Shown piece by piece: positions 18,504-25,431 of a stretch of 64,000 bases of DNA; positions within the stretch are counted from its first letter, which is position 1; each line of letters begins with the position of its first letter. The DNA comes from Geomonas edaphica (lineage in GTDB: Bacteria; Desulfobacterota; Desulfuromonadia; Geobacterales; Geobacteraceae): contig NZ_SSYB01000004.1 in assembly GCF_004917075.1 (NCBI RefSeq), positions 832,546 through 896,545 of the forward strand. Reading direction: 5' to 3'. Under the pieces are notes generated by a model, which saw only the letters and a program-made list of their open reading frames with translations, did not search any database and was not told the DNA's origin. A program made the position numbers and the translations under genes.

Positions 18504-18652
18504 CAGGGTGTCCAGATCATGGGTGAGGCGGTCGATGATGAGACGGTGCAGTTGCTTCTTTTTGTTCGTTACGATGGGAAACCTTCCTGAGAGATGTTTA
18601 GGTCACTTGTCGGGTGACGGCGACAGATACTATAACGCGCGGAGGAATCTGT

Positions 18653-19189
18653 CTAGGGGTACCAGTTGATTCCGATCAGATGCATGTTGATGCCAGGGTT
18701 CGGGCCGCCGTTGAAACCGGCGTTGGACATGTGCTGGAAACGGTAGGAGAGACCGAAGCCTGGGGTGACATGGTAGATCAGCTCGGCGTGTGAGACGAAC
18801 TGCTGAATGCCGTTGTAGTCTTTCAAGCCGAAGCGGTCGCGGGAAATGATGGCGATGCTGATACCGAGGTCGAGTTCGAGGGGGAATTGCGGATTCCCCA
18901 ACCTGAAGGCGGGCCCGAGGGTGCCGATGAACCCATTGTCTTCTTCTGTGCTCAAAGTTCCTGCGGTGATCGCCACCTCGGTTCCTACTCCCCAGCCTGC
19001 TTTATTGCGCAGGCCCCAGGGGAGTTGGTACGTACCGAAGGCTTCGATCAAATAGGCCCCGTCGTCCTTACCGTCTACAGAGACGCCACCCCTCACGCCG
19101 GCTGGCCCCCAGTTGCCCGCTGCGGCGGGACTTGCTATGGCCGAAAGTAGAGCTAATGCTGCGATCACCATAAGGAGTATGCTTTTCAT
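18653..19189 (-). CDS. pagL: PagL-like lipid A 3-O-deacylase (acyloxyacyl hydrolase family)
   Basis: A 178-residue outer-membrane beta-barrel candidate. The start at 19189 gives a clear signal peptide (MKSILLMVIAALALLSAIAS, cleaved near PAAAGN); the open frame upstream adds nothing sensible. The C terminus has YRFQHMSNAGFNGGPNPG, matching the HxSN active-site segment of PagL, which removes the 3-O acyl chain of lipid A. The catalytic Glu of Pseudomonas PagL, about 12 residues after the Ser, corresponds to Asn here (NPGIN), so activity is less certain. It ends in an aromatic-rich strand as barrels do. Confidence 0.72.
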   Translation of the reverse strand: MKSILLMVIAALALLSAIASPAAAGNWGPAGVRGGVSVDGKDDGAYLIEAFGTYQLPWGLRNKAGWGVGTEVAITAGTLSTEEDNGFIGTLGPAFRLGNPQFPLELDLGISIAIISRDRFGLKDYNGIQQFVSHAELIYHVTPGFGLSYRFQHMSNAGFNGGPNPGINMHLIGINWYP

Positions 19190-19386
19190 GGCTTGCCCCG
19201 AGTTAGGGTTGATTAACCTCATAAGGTGTAGCCATAATTCCACAAAATTCAAGCATCTTTCGTCCAGAGTGGAGGCTCCCACGGCAAAAAGTCCTTTTGT
19301 TGCGGAAAAACCTTAGCAGATGTACTATTTAATAGGCGGTAAACAGGCAGGAGGAGGCTGTTAATGACAGCCGGAAGGAGGTGCCC

Positions 19387-19758
19387 ATGAAAGGATACCA
19401 GCTGGTAAAAGAGATCAGAGATGCGAAGAGCGCTCACCCTGACATGGTATTCATCAAGTGGTGGCGCAATGAGGAGGATTTCATCGATTTCGACCTGCTT
19501 GACCGATTCCTGCAGAACCTGAAAGAGAGCGAAAACATCGGCGGATTCGAGTTGATCAACGAGGATGAGATGTGGCGCACTCTTGAAGCAAGATGCCGCG
19601 GGCGGGTGACGAGGGAACAGCGTGACGGAGAGTGGGTGTTGCACTGGACGCCGCCGCCTGACAGAAAGGTTGAGGAGGCACAGACAGAGTTCCCGTACAC
19701 CGCAGAGTCACTGGTGAAGATTCTGGATTCGGAAACCAACTACAACTACGTGGACTGA
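19387..19758 (+). CDS. Hypothetical protein, 123 residues
   Basis: The ATG at 19387 is preceded by GGAAGGAGG; the GTG at 19381 overlaps that site and is rejected. The soluble protein is acidic, with no signal peptide, membrane segment or recognised motif. The N-terminal part reads KGYQLVKEIRDAK and the middle is rich in Trp and acidic residues (FIKWWRNEEDFIDFD). It is monocistronic, followed by a strong terminator. I do not recognise the family; codon use resembles its neighbours. Confidence 0.7.
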   Translation: MKGYQLVKEIRDAKSAHPDMVFIKWWRNEEDFIDFDLLDRFLQNLKESENIGGFELINEDEMWRTLEARCRGRVTREQRDGEWVLHWTPPPDRKVEEAQTEFPYTAESLVKILDSETNYNYVD

Positions 19759-19802
19759 TAGACAGGCTCCGCGTCCGCGCGCCTCCGCTTCTGCTGACGA
19801 TG

Positions 19803-19834
19803 AGGGGCGAAGACTTCCGTCTTCGCCCCTTTTA
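19803..19834 (+). terminator. Rho-independent terminator
   Basis: AGGGGCGAAGAC and GTCTTCGCCCCT form a perfect 12-bp stem with a 4-base loop (TTCC) followed by T4. It ends the 123-residue gene; the facing peroxiredoxin gene ends ten bases away. Confidence 0.88.
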
Positions 19835-19844
19835 TTGTCCAGGT

Positions 19845-20318
19845 TCAGCCTCTGGCCAGCATCTTGAAGAAATCGAGCACCTTGTCAGGATGTTCAGAGG
19901 CCTTCGCGATCTTCGTCCAGTGCCTGATCACGGTTCCCTCAGGCGCGAGCACCACCGTGGAGCGGATCACCCCCATGGTGGTTTTGCCGTACTGAACCTT
20001 CTCACCGAAGGCGCCGTATGCCTTCATCACCGACGCGTCCGGGTCGGAGAGGAGGGTGAACGGGAGCTTGAAGTCGGCAATGAACTTCTCGTGCGACTTT
20101 AACGAATCTTTGGAAATGCCTACCAATACGACCCCCAACTGGAGGAAAAGCGGCTGCAGCTTTGCAAAGCCGACCGCCTCGGCGGTTCAGCCGGGGGTGT
20201 TGTCTTTAGGATAGAAGAAGAGCACCACGAGTTTCCCCGCGTACTCCTTCAGCGAATGCTCCTTCCCGTCGCTCCCCTGGAGCCTGAAATCCGGCGCCTT
20301 CTGGCCTTCTAGTGACAT
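19845..20318 (-). CDS. bcp: Selenocysteine-containing peroxiredoxin (Bcp/PrxQ type)
   Basis: A 157-residue peroxiredoxin read through an in-frame TGA at 20189-20187. Start 20318 has AAGGAGG upstream. Residues 1-43 end in FFYPKDNTPG, where the family continues with catalytic Cys-Thr; here codon 44 is TGA followed by TAEAVGF. Downstream the same frame runs on without a stop through ISKDSLKSHEKF and TLLSDPDASVMKAYG to the normal end, so this is not a pseudogene. The protein has no cysteine, so a one-Sec mechanism with an external thiol is inferred. A possible SECIS hairpin lies 15-35 bases after the TGA. Sec-peroxiredoxins are known in Geobacter relatives. It reduces peroxides in the cytoplasm. 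Confidence 0.9.
20152..20186 (-). promoter_or_regulatory. Candidate bacterial SECIS region after the Sec codon
   Basis: Immediately after the TGA the mRNA can form ACCGC-CGAG-GCGGU, and from +16 to +35 GGCU/AGCC with a UU bulge, an inner GC/GC pair and a 6-base loop (AAAGCU). Bacterial SECIS elements lie in this window, with a bulge and a small apical loop. The pairing was done by eye only. Confidence 0.45.
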
Positions 20319-20454
20319 GCCTGCCTCCTTGGATATGGTTCTCATTAACTGGTTAAACATAGCAGACTGGGCATGAATGGCAAGGGATAAGGCTGCGGTT
20401 GTCAGCTCCGTCCTTTCAGGGTATGCTGTGGCCGGTTTTATGGGAGGAGGGGAG

Positions 20455-20985
20455 ATGGGCGGCATCATGGAGGTGGCGGGCGATCCGGAGCGTTGGCATC
20501 ACTTTGCCGGGGTCCTGCTCGTGATAGCGATGGCGGTGTTGCAGGCGCGGGTCGGGAGGGCGGGAGCCCTATGGCAGATCTGCTGGGCACTTCCGGGGAC
20601 GCTGCTGCATGAGCTTTCTCACCTGGTGGTGGCTGCGGTGACCGGCGGGAGGCCCGTGGGGTTCAGCATTATCCCGCGGCGGGAAGGCGAGGGGCGCTGG
20701 GTGCTGGGTTCGGTGACCATCAGTAACGCCGGGACCGTTTCCGCGCTACCCTCGGCGCTTGCGCCGCTTTTGCTGAACGTGGTTGCTTATTATCTGTACC
20801 TTGGATGGAACACGTGGTTTCCCCCGGACCTGTCGCACACCCTGCTCATGTACGTTGCCATTTACGTTTTCAGTTACAGCTCGATTCCGTCGGGGCAGGA
20901 TGTACGGGTTGCCCTTTCCAATCCTGCGGGGGTGCTGCTCTACGGCGGTGCGGCGGGATTCTATTTCTGGCGGGCGGGACTTTAG
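20455..20985 (+). CDS. M50-like zinc metalloprotease-type membrane protein
   Basis: A 176-residue membrane protein. The frame is open from 20377, but AGGAGG at 20445-20450 sits four bases before the ATG at 20455, so that start is used. HELSH at residues 52-56 is an HExxH zinc motif at the start of a helix (GTLLHELSHLVVAA), as in site-2-protease (M50) family proteins. Four or five hydrophobic helices follow. A distal Asp ligand could be in PSGQD near residue 155. The substrate is unknown. It is divergent from the peroxiredoxin gene. Confidence 0.65.
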   Translation: MGGIMEVAGDPERWHHFAGVLLVIAMAVLQARVGRAGALWQICWALPGTLLHELSHLVVAAVTGGRPVGFSIIPRREGEGRWVLGSVTISNAGTVSALPSALAPLLLNVVAYYLYLGWNTWFPPDLSHTLLMYVAIYVFSYSSIPSGQDVRVALSNPAGVLLYGGAAGFYFWRAGL

Positions 20986-20990
20986 GAGTT

Positions 20991-21026
20991 AAAAAAGCCC
21001 GCCCCCCACTTTCGTGGAGGCGGGCT
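20991..21026 (-). terminator. Rho-independent terminator (minus strand)
   Basis: AGCCCGCC and GGCGGGCT form a stem; on the minus strand it is followed by TTTTTT. It lies downstream of the flavoprotein gene at 21055-22254. On the plus strand there is no T run. Confidence 0.82.
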
Positions 21027-21054
21027 CGCCTTCTCATCTATCCCAGCCAATCTA

Positions 21055-22254
21055 TTAGAGCGTCGCTGCCAGCCTCTCGAACTCCTTCTTCGAACGCACG
21101 ATGCAGTCTTCCACCGCCATCCCGGCAAAGTAGTTCCCTGTCACGTATAGGCTACTTCCCTGCAGCAGGCGGTCGACCTCGTCGGTGAGCGCCTTATGGC
21201 CCACCACCGGCGACGGGAGCTGGCTCTCACGCTCCACCACCTGCTCGAGATCCTCGGGCTTAACCTTTAGCACTTGGGCGATCCGATTCAGCTTCGCATC
21301 CAGCGGGAGCTTGTCGGACTTGAAGTGGAAGCTGAATCCCCGATAGCTGCCGTGGGCTACGGTGTCACGAGAAACGGCGGAGTAGAATTCTTCACCGATC
21401 GGAATCAGACCGGCCAGAAGCGGCAGCTGCAGCTTGCTCTTCTGAACCGCCACCCCTACCGTCTCAATGGTCTCCAGCTTGAGCGCGGAAAGCACCTTGG
21501 CGAGTTCGGGGGCGATGCCGGCGGCAAGCGCCGCGCTCGCCGGCGGCGGGGCGGCGAGGGTGAGCCTCGGTGCACCGTAGACGGTCCCGTCGGAGAGTTC
21601 CACCTCATAACCGGACGCGTCCTTGGAGATGCGGACGACCTCCGCACCTGTCTCCAGGGTTATGCCACGGGCCGCGACGAGCCCGTCGATGACGCTGTTA
21701 AGCCCCCCCTTCAGGGTGAAGCTCTTGATGACGTCCTTTCTCCTCGGACGCTTGTTGAAAAGCATGTCGGCGGGGAAGTCGTCGGCGCGCTGCGAGATGA
21801 CCGCGTTGAAGGCCGGACCGAATACGTTTTTATAGTTCTTCCGCCCAACGATGCGCCCGTAGTACGATGCGACGCTCTCCCCATCCTTCTTCAGGGTGAA
21901 GAGCTGCCAGGCTGAGGTGAAAAGTTCGACGAAGGAGAGCTGTGAAGGGATGCTTTTGACCTCGTTGCCGACCAGCATCTTGAAGGAGACTTTCTCCCTC
22001 GGAAGGATGCTCTGCATAAGCCCGTGGCGCTCCATGAGCTCTAACAGCCCGCCGTAGGAGTTGTAGCAGGTGTGGGCGCCGAGTTCGAGCCAGAAGCCTT
22101 CGGCACTTCCCTGAAAGCGGTGCGAATGGAAACATCCGCCGGGACGATAGCTCTTTTCAAGGACCAGGGTGTTGAGTCCCTTGGCGGCTGCATGACTGGC
22201 GAAACTGAGCCCGCTGATCCCTGCTCCTATCACGATGGCGTCGAATTGCTTCAT
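21055..22254 (-). CDS. FAD-dependent oxidoreductase, probable protoporphyrinogen oxidase
   Basis: A 399-residue flavoprotein of the amine-oxidase/PPOX superfamily. The N terminus has the dinucleotide fold VIGAGISGLSFASHAAAKG and then VLEKSYRPGG with an ELGAHTCYN segment. The C terminus reads LYVTGNYFAGMAVEDCI, close to the FAD-binding motif near the end of HemY-type protoporphyrinogen oxidases. The likely role is oxidation of protoporphyrinogen IX in haem synthesis, which fits a cytochrome-rich organism. It stands alone between a terminator and the dnaJ promoter, so the assignment rests on sequence only; a related desaturase is possible. Confidence 0.72.
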   Translation of the reverse strand: MKQFDAIVIGAGISGLSFASHAAAKGLNTLVLEKSYRPGGCFHSHRFQGSAEGFWLELGAHTCYNSYGGLLELMERHGLMQSILPREKVSFKMLVGNEVKSIPSQLSFVELFTSAWQLFTLKKDGESVASYYGRIVGRKNYKNVFGPAFNAVISQRADDFPADMLFNKRPRRKDVIKSFTLKGGLNSVIDGLVAARGITLETGAEVVRISKDASGYEVELSDGTVYGAPRLTLAAPPPASAALAAGIAPELAKVLSALKLETIETVGVAVQKSKLQLPLLAGLIPIGEEFYSAVSRDTVAHGSYRGFSFHFKSDKLPLDAKLNRIAQVLKVKPEDLEQVVERESQLPSPVVGHKALTDEVDRLLQGSSLYVTGNYFAGMAVEDCIVRSKKEFERLAATL

Positions 22255-22335
22255 CTGGCGGCTCCTGTTTTTAAGGGTCGTTAATTGCAGCCTATATAAG
22301 CCCGCCCGCGCGGAGTTGTCAAGGTTTACAACATG

Positions 22336-22364
22336 TTGACATTAGTGGGGGCAGCAATTACATT
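22336..22364 (+). promoter_or_regulatory. sigma70-type promoter of the dnaJ-like gene
   Basis: Perfect TTGACA (-35) and TACATT (-10) with a 17-base spacer, 39 bases before the ATG of the J-domain gene. Confidence 0.72.
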
Positions 22365-22403
22365 CTGTGGAGCAATTCCAGGGACATTGAAAGGACTTCC
22401 GTT

Positions 22404-23294
22404 ATGGCACAAAGAGATTACTACGAGGTGCTCGGTCTGAAAAAAGGCGCCTCGGCCGACGAAATCAAGCGGGCCTACCGCAAGCTCGCGGTGAAATACC
22501 ACCCGGACAAGAACCCGGGGAACAAAGAGGCCGAGGAGCGCTTCAAGGAGATCAACGAGGCGTACGCCGTCCTGTCCGATCCACAGAAGAAGGAGCAGTT
22601 CGACCAGTTCGGCTCCACCAATTTTCACCAGCGCTTCTCGCAGGAGGACATCTTCCGGGGCTTCAACGTGGACGACATGTTCCGCGACCAGGGTTTCGGC
22701 ACCGACGACATCTTCTCGCGCATCTTCGGGGACGCCATGCGGCGCCAGCGCGGCGGCCGGGGCAGGGCGGCGGCAAGGGGCGAGGACTTCTCCATGGAAC
22801 TCCAGGTCACCTTCCGGGACGCCTACGACGGCGCGGAGAAACGGGTCGCCTTCATGCGTGACGGCTCCCGGGAGGAGCTGTCGGTGAAGGTTCCCGCCGG
22901 AATAGAAAGCGGCGCGCGGCTGAGGGTGGCGGGACGCGGTGGGCCGGGGCGCATGGGGGGGCCTCCCGGGGACCTCTACCTGACCGTCCTGGTCAGCGCC
23001 GATCCCCTGTTCCAACGCGAGGGTAACGACATCGTGCTGAACAACGAGGTGCGCTTCTCCGAGGCGGTCCTCGGGGGACAGCTCGAGGTGCCGACCATGC
23101 AGGGGACCAAGCGGATCAGGATCCCGGCCGGCATCCAGTCCGGCACCAAGGTGCGCCTTAAGGGGCTCGGCTTTCCGCTGATGGGGGGGGGTGGACGTGG
23201 CGACATGTACGTGCGGGTCGCGGTGCACGTGCCGGAAAAGCTCACCTCTCACCAGCGCGAGCTGATGGAGCAGTTGGCGGCGGAAGGGCTCTGA
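22404..23294 (+). CDS. DnaJ-type co-chaperone, CbpA-like
   Basis: A 296-residue protein. Residues 1-70 are a J domain with KYHPDKNPG, which stimulates DnaK ATPase. A Phe/Asp/Gly-rich stretch (about 75-125) follows, then two substrate-binding beta domains with [17 protein letters not shown] and [15 protein letters not shown]. The CxxCxGxG zinc repeats of class I DnaJ are absent, so this is a class II, CbpA-like protein. It is monocistronic, with a strong promoter upstream and a terminator downstream; no neighbouring cbpM-like modulator is seen. Confidence 0.9.
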   Translation: MAQRDYYEVLGLKKGASADEIKRAYRKLAVKYHPDKNPGNKEAEERFKEINEAYAVLSDPQKKEQFDQFGSTNFHQRFSQEDIFRGFNVDDMFRDQGFGTDDIFSRIFGDAMRRQRGGRGRAAARGEDFSMELQVTFRDAYDGAEKRVAFMRDGSREELSVKVPAGIESGARLRVAGRGGPGRMGGPPGDLYLTVLVSADPLFQREGNDIVLNNEVRFSEAVLGGQLEVPTMQGTKRIRIPAGIQSGTKVRLKGLGFPLMGGGGRGDMYVRVAVHVPEKLTSHQRELMEQLAAEGL

Positions 23295-23310
23295 CCCCTC
23301 CGGCACCGGC

Positions 23311-23354
23311 AAAAAAAATCCCCTTCGCCGCGGACCGGCGAGGGGGGTTTTCGT
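23311..23354. terminator. Bidirectional terminator
   Basis: CCCCTTCGCCG and CGGCGAGGGG form a stem with an A8 run on one side and TTTT on the other. It serves the dnaJ-like gene on the plus strand and the parvulin gene ending at 23372 on the minus strand. Confidence 0.75.
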
Positions 23355-23371
23355 TTCTGGGGTAGCAGCGG

Positions 23372-24346
23372 CTAGGGCTGCTTGATGTCGATGCTGGCGG
23401 CGTTACGAAGGTCCTTCACCCACTGGTTGAAGCGCTCGTCCGACTTCTTCTTGTAGAGCTGCTCCTCGATGGAGTCCTTGACCTCCTCGAAGGGGCGGCC
23501 CGTCCCGCGGCTCTTCTGCTCCAGCTTAATGATGTGGAGACCGGCCGGGCTCCGTACGATGGAGCTCACCTCGCCCGGCTTCATGGCGGCAACGGTGTCG
23601 CCGATCTCGGGAAGCATGTCGCTCTTCTTGAAGCTGCCTAGGTCCCCACCGTCCTTGGCGGCGGCGGGATCCTGGGAGTATTTCTTGGCGAGGGCGGCGA
23701 AGTCCTCGCCCGCGCGCGCCTTCGCGAGCACCTCGTTGGCGAGCTTCTCCGTGGCGAGCTTCTCCGTGGCGGCGGCATCTTCCGGTTTAGCCTTGGGATC
23801 GAGTTTGAAGAAGATGTGCCGGGCGTGGAAGGTCTCGGCGCCGCCGTAGCTGTCGCTATGCGCGTCGTAGTACTCGCGCATCTCGCGTTCACCCACCTGG
23901 ATCTTGGAACGGACCTCCTGGCTCATGAGCCGCATCCGCTCCAACTGCTCCTTCAACTGCGCCTTGTACTGCGGGAAGGTGAGTCCCTGGGCCGCCAGAG
24001 CCTGCTCCAGCGCCTCCTGGGTGAGGTTGTTCTGCTTCTTGACGTCCTCGATGGAAGCGCGCAGTTCGTCGTCGCCTACCTTGATGTCCAGCTCGCGGAT
24101 CTTCTGCTCGACCAGCTTCTTGTCCACGAGCCGGTTCAGCGCCGCACTTCTGAGCCCCATCTTCTCTGCTGGCGGGAGCTTCTCGCTCTCCTTCAGCATC
24201 TGGGCATATTCCTTGTCGAGGTCGACGGTGGTGATCACCTCGTCGTTGACGACGGCAGCGATGCCGCTGATCTGTTTTGCCTGGGACGGGAAGGGGGATA
24301 CTGCCAGGAGGGCCAGCAGGGTGCAGGCCATGATGATCTTAGCCAT
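23372..24346 (-). CDS. Periplasmic SurA-like peptidyl-prolyl isomerase
   Basis: A 324-residue protein with a signal peptide (IIMACTLLALLAVSPFPSQA). A SurA-type N-terminal chaperone region follows (IAAVVNDEVITTVDLDKEY, then VDKKLVEQKIRELDI), then a parvulin domain near residues 170-285 with FHARHIFFK, DLGSFKKSDMLPE and AGLHIIKLEQK. It should assist folding of outer-membrane proteins in the periplasm. It lies 95 bases after a second parvulin gene, but a terminator separates them. It is probably the functional SurA counterpart, though with a single parvulin domain where E. coli SurA has two. Confidence 0.85.
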   Translation of the reverse strand: MAKIIMACTLLALLAVSPFPSQAKQISGIAAVVNDEVITTVDLDKEYAQMLKESEKLPPAEKMGLRSAALNRLVDKKLVEQKIRELDIKVGDDELRASIEDVKKQNNLTQEALEQALAAQGLTFPQYKAQLKEQLERMRLMSQEVRSKIQVGEREMREYYDAHSDSYGGAETFHARHIFFKLDPKAKPEDAAATEKLATEKLANEVLAKARAGEDFAALAKKYSQDPAAAKDGGDLGSFKKSDMLPEIGDTVAAMKPGEVSSIVRSPAGLHIIKLEQKSRGTGRPFEEVKDSIEEQLYKKKSDERFNQWVKDLRNAASIDIKQP

Positions 24347-24382
24347 GGTGTCTCTCTATAGCCGCGCATGCGGCGTTTGTGC

Positions 24383-24412
24383 AAAAACGGCCGGACTTGC
24401 GCCCGGCCGTTG
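24383..24412 (-). terminator. Rho-independent terminator between the two parvulin genes
   Basis: On the minus strand AACGGCCGG and CCGGCCGTT flank an 8-base loop, followed by TTT. It ends the upstream lipoprotein gene. Confidence 0.82.
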
Positions 24413-24441
24413 GCTGTTTCGGTTATTCCTTGTGATTCCGA

Positions 24442-25374
24442 CTATTTCGCCTGGGCGGGCTGGCCGGCTGCCGGCTGTGCGCCCTCTTTGGCGCCCTCAG
24501 GTCCCTTGAGCCCTTTCAGCGCGTCTTCCTTAACGCTGATCTTCGCCTGCTTCTTCAGGTCATCCTTGAGTTTCTTGAAGGTCTCCTGCTGCTTCTCCGG
24601 GAGGAGGGCCGCCTTGATCTGGTCCTTCACCTCTTCGAGGGAGCGCGGGCCGGCGGGGCGCTGGCCGGTCACCTTGATGATGTGGTAGCCGAACTGGGTC
24701 TTCACGATGCCGGAGGTCTGCCCTTCCTTCATACCGAAAGCGACCTTTTCGAAGTCGGGGATCATGGAGCCTTTGCCGAACCAGCCGAGATCGCCACCTT
24801 TCTGGGCTGCGCCGTCGATGGAGAACTTCTTGGCCAGGTCCTCGAAGTTAGCGCCGGCCTTAAGCTGTTTCTCGATGTCCTTCGCCTGATCCTCGGATTT
24901 GACCAGGATGTGGCTCGCTCTGATCTGTGCGCCGGTCTGGAACTTGTCCTTGTTCTTGTTGTAGTAGTCCTGCAGCTCGGCGTCGGTGACCTTGCCGATC
25001 TCTTCAACCTTCTTCTTCAGGAATGCCTCGACGATGACGCGCTTTTTCAGGTCTTCCAGGCGTGCGGCGACGTCCGGGCTCTTGTCGATCCCTTCCTTCT
25101 GTGCCTGCTGCATGATCAGCTCGCGCACCACCATGGTGTCGATCATTTCCTTCTTCCCTTCCGGGGTCTCGGTCATCGGCTTCAGGTACGGGGGAAGAGC
25201 GGCCTGCTCTTTGTAGAAATCGTTGTCCGTGATGGTGGCGCCGTTCACCTCGGCGAGGACGACCCCTTTACCCGGGCCTTCCTGTTTCACCCCGGTGGCC
25301 GCCTCTTTCTTGCAGCCGGTCACGGCAACGCAGAGAGCGAGTAAAAGTACGGTGGCAGATTTGCTGAATTGCAC
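24442..25374 (-). CDS. Lipoprotein peptidyl-prolyl isomerase, PrsA/PpiC type
   Basis: A 310-residue protein starting at a GTG with AAGGAG upstream. The N terminus has a lipobox (LLALCVAVTGC), so it is lipid-anchored. A SurA-N-like helical region is followed by a parvulin domain with IRASHILVKSEDQAK, DLGWFGKGSMIPDFEK and FGYHIIKVTGQRP. The C terminus is Lys/Glu-rich and then Ala/Gln/Pro-rich. It likely helps fold exported proteins at the membrane, in parallel to the soluble parvulin encoded downstream. The two may be old duplicates that have diverged. Confidence 0.87.
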   Translation of the reverse strand: MQFSKSATVLLLALCVAVTGCKKEAATGVKQEGPGKGVVLAEVNGATITDNDFYKEQAALPPYLKPMTETPEGKKEMIDTMVVRELIMQQAQKEGIDKSPDVAARLEDLKKRVIVEAFLKKKVEEIGKVTDAELQDYYNKNKDKFQTGAQIRASHILVKSEDQAKDIEKQLKAGANFEDLAKKFSIDGAAQKGGDLGWFGKGSMIPDFEKVAFGMKEGQTSGIVKTQFGYHIIKVTGQRPAGPRSLEEVKDQIKAALLPEKQQETFKKLKDDLKKQAKISVKEDALKGLKGPEGAKEGAQPAAGQPAQAK

Positions 25375-25431
25375 GGTTAGCTCCTTTTATAAGTTGCGTA
25401 AATGATTTCCAATCCGGTGAACGCTAGCATA

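Noticed and set aside
20187-20189. In-frame stop in the peroxiredoxin, read as a frameshift or pseudogene
   Set aside because: The stop is TGA at the exact catalytic position, and the reading frame and family residues continue on both sides, so selenocysteine is the better explanation.
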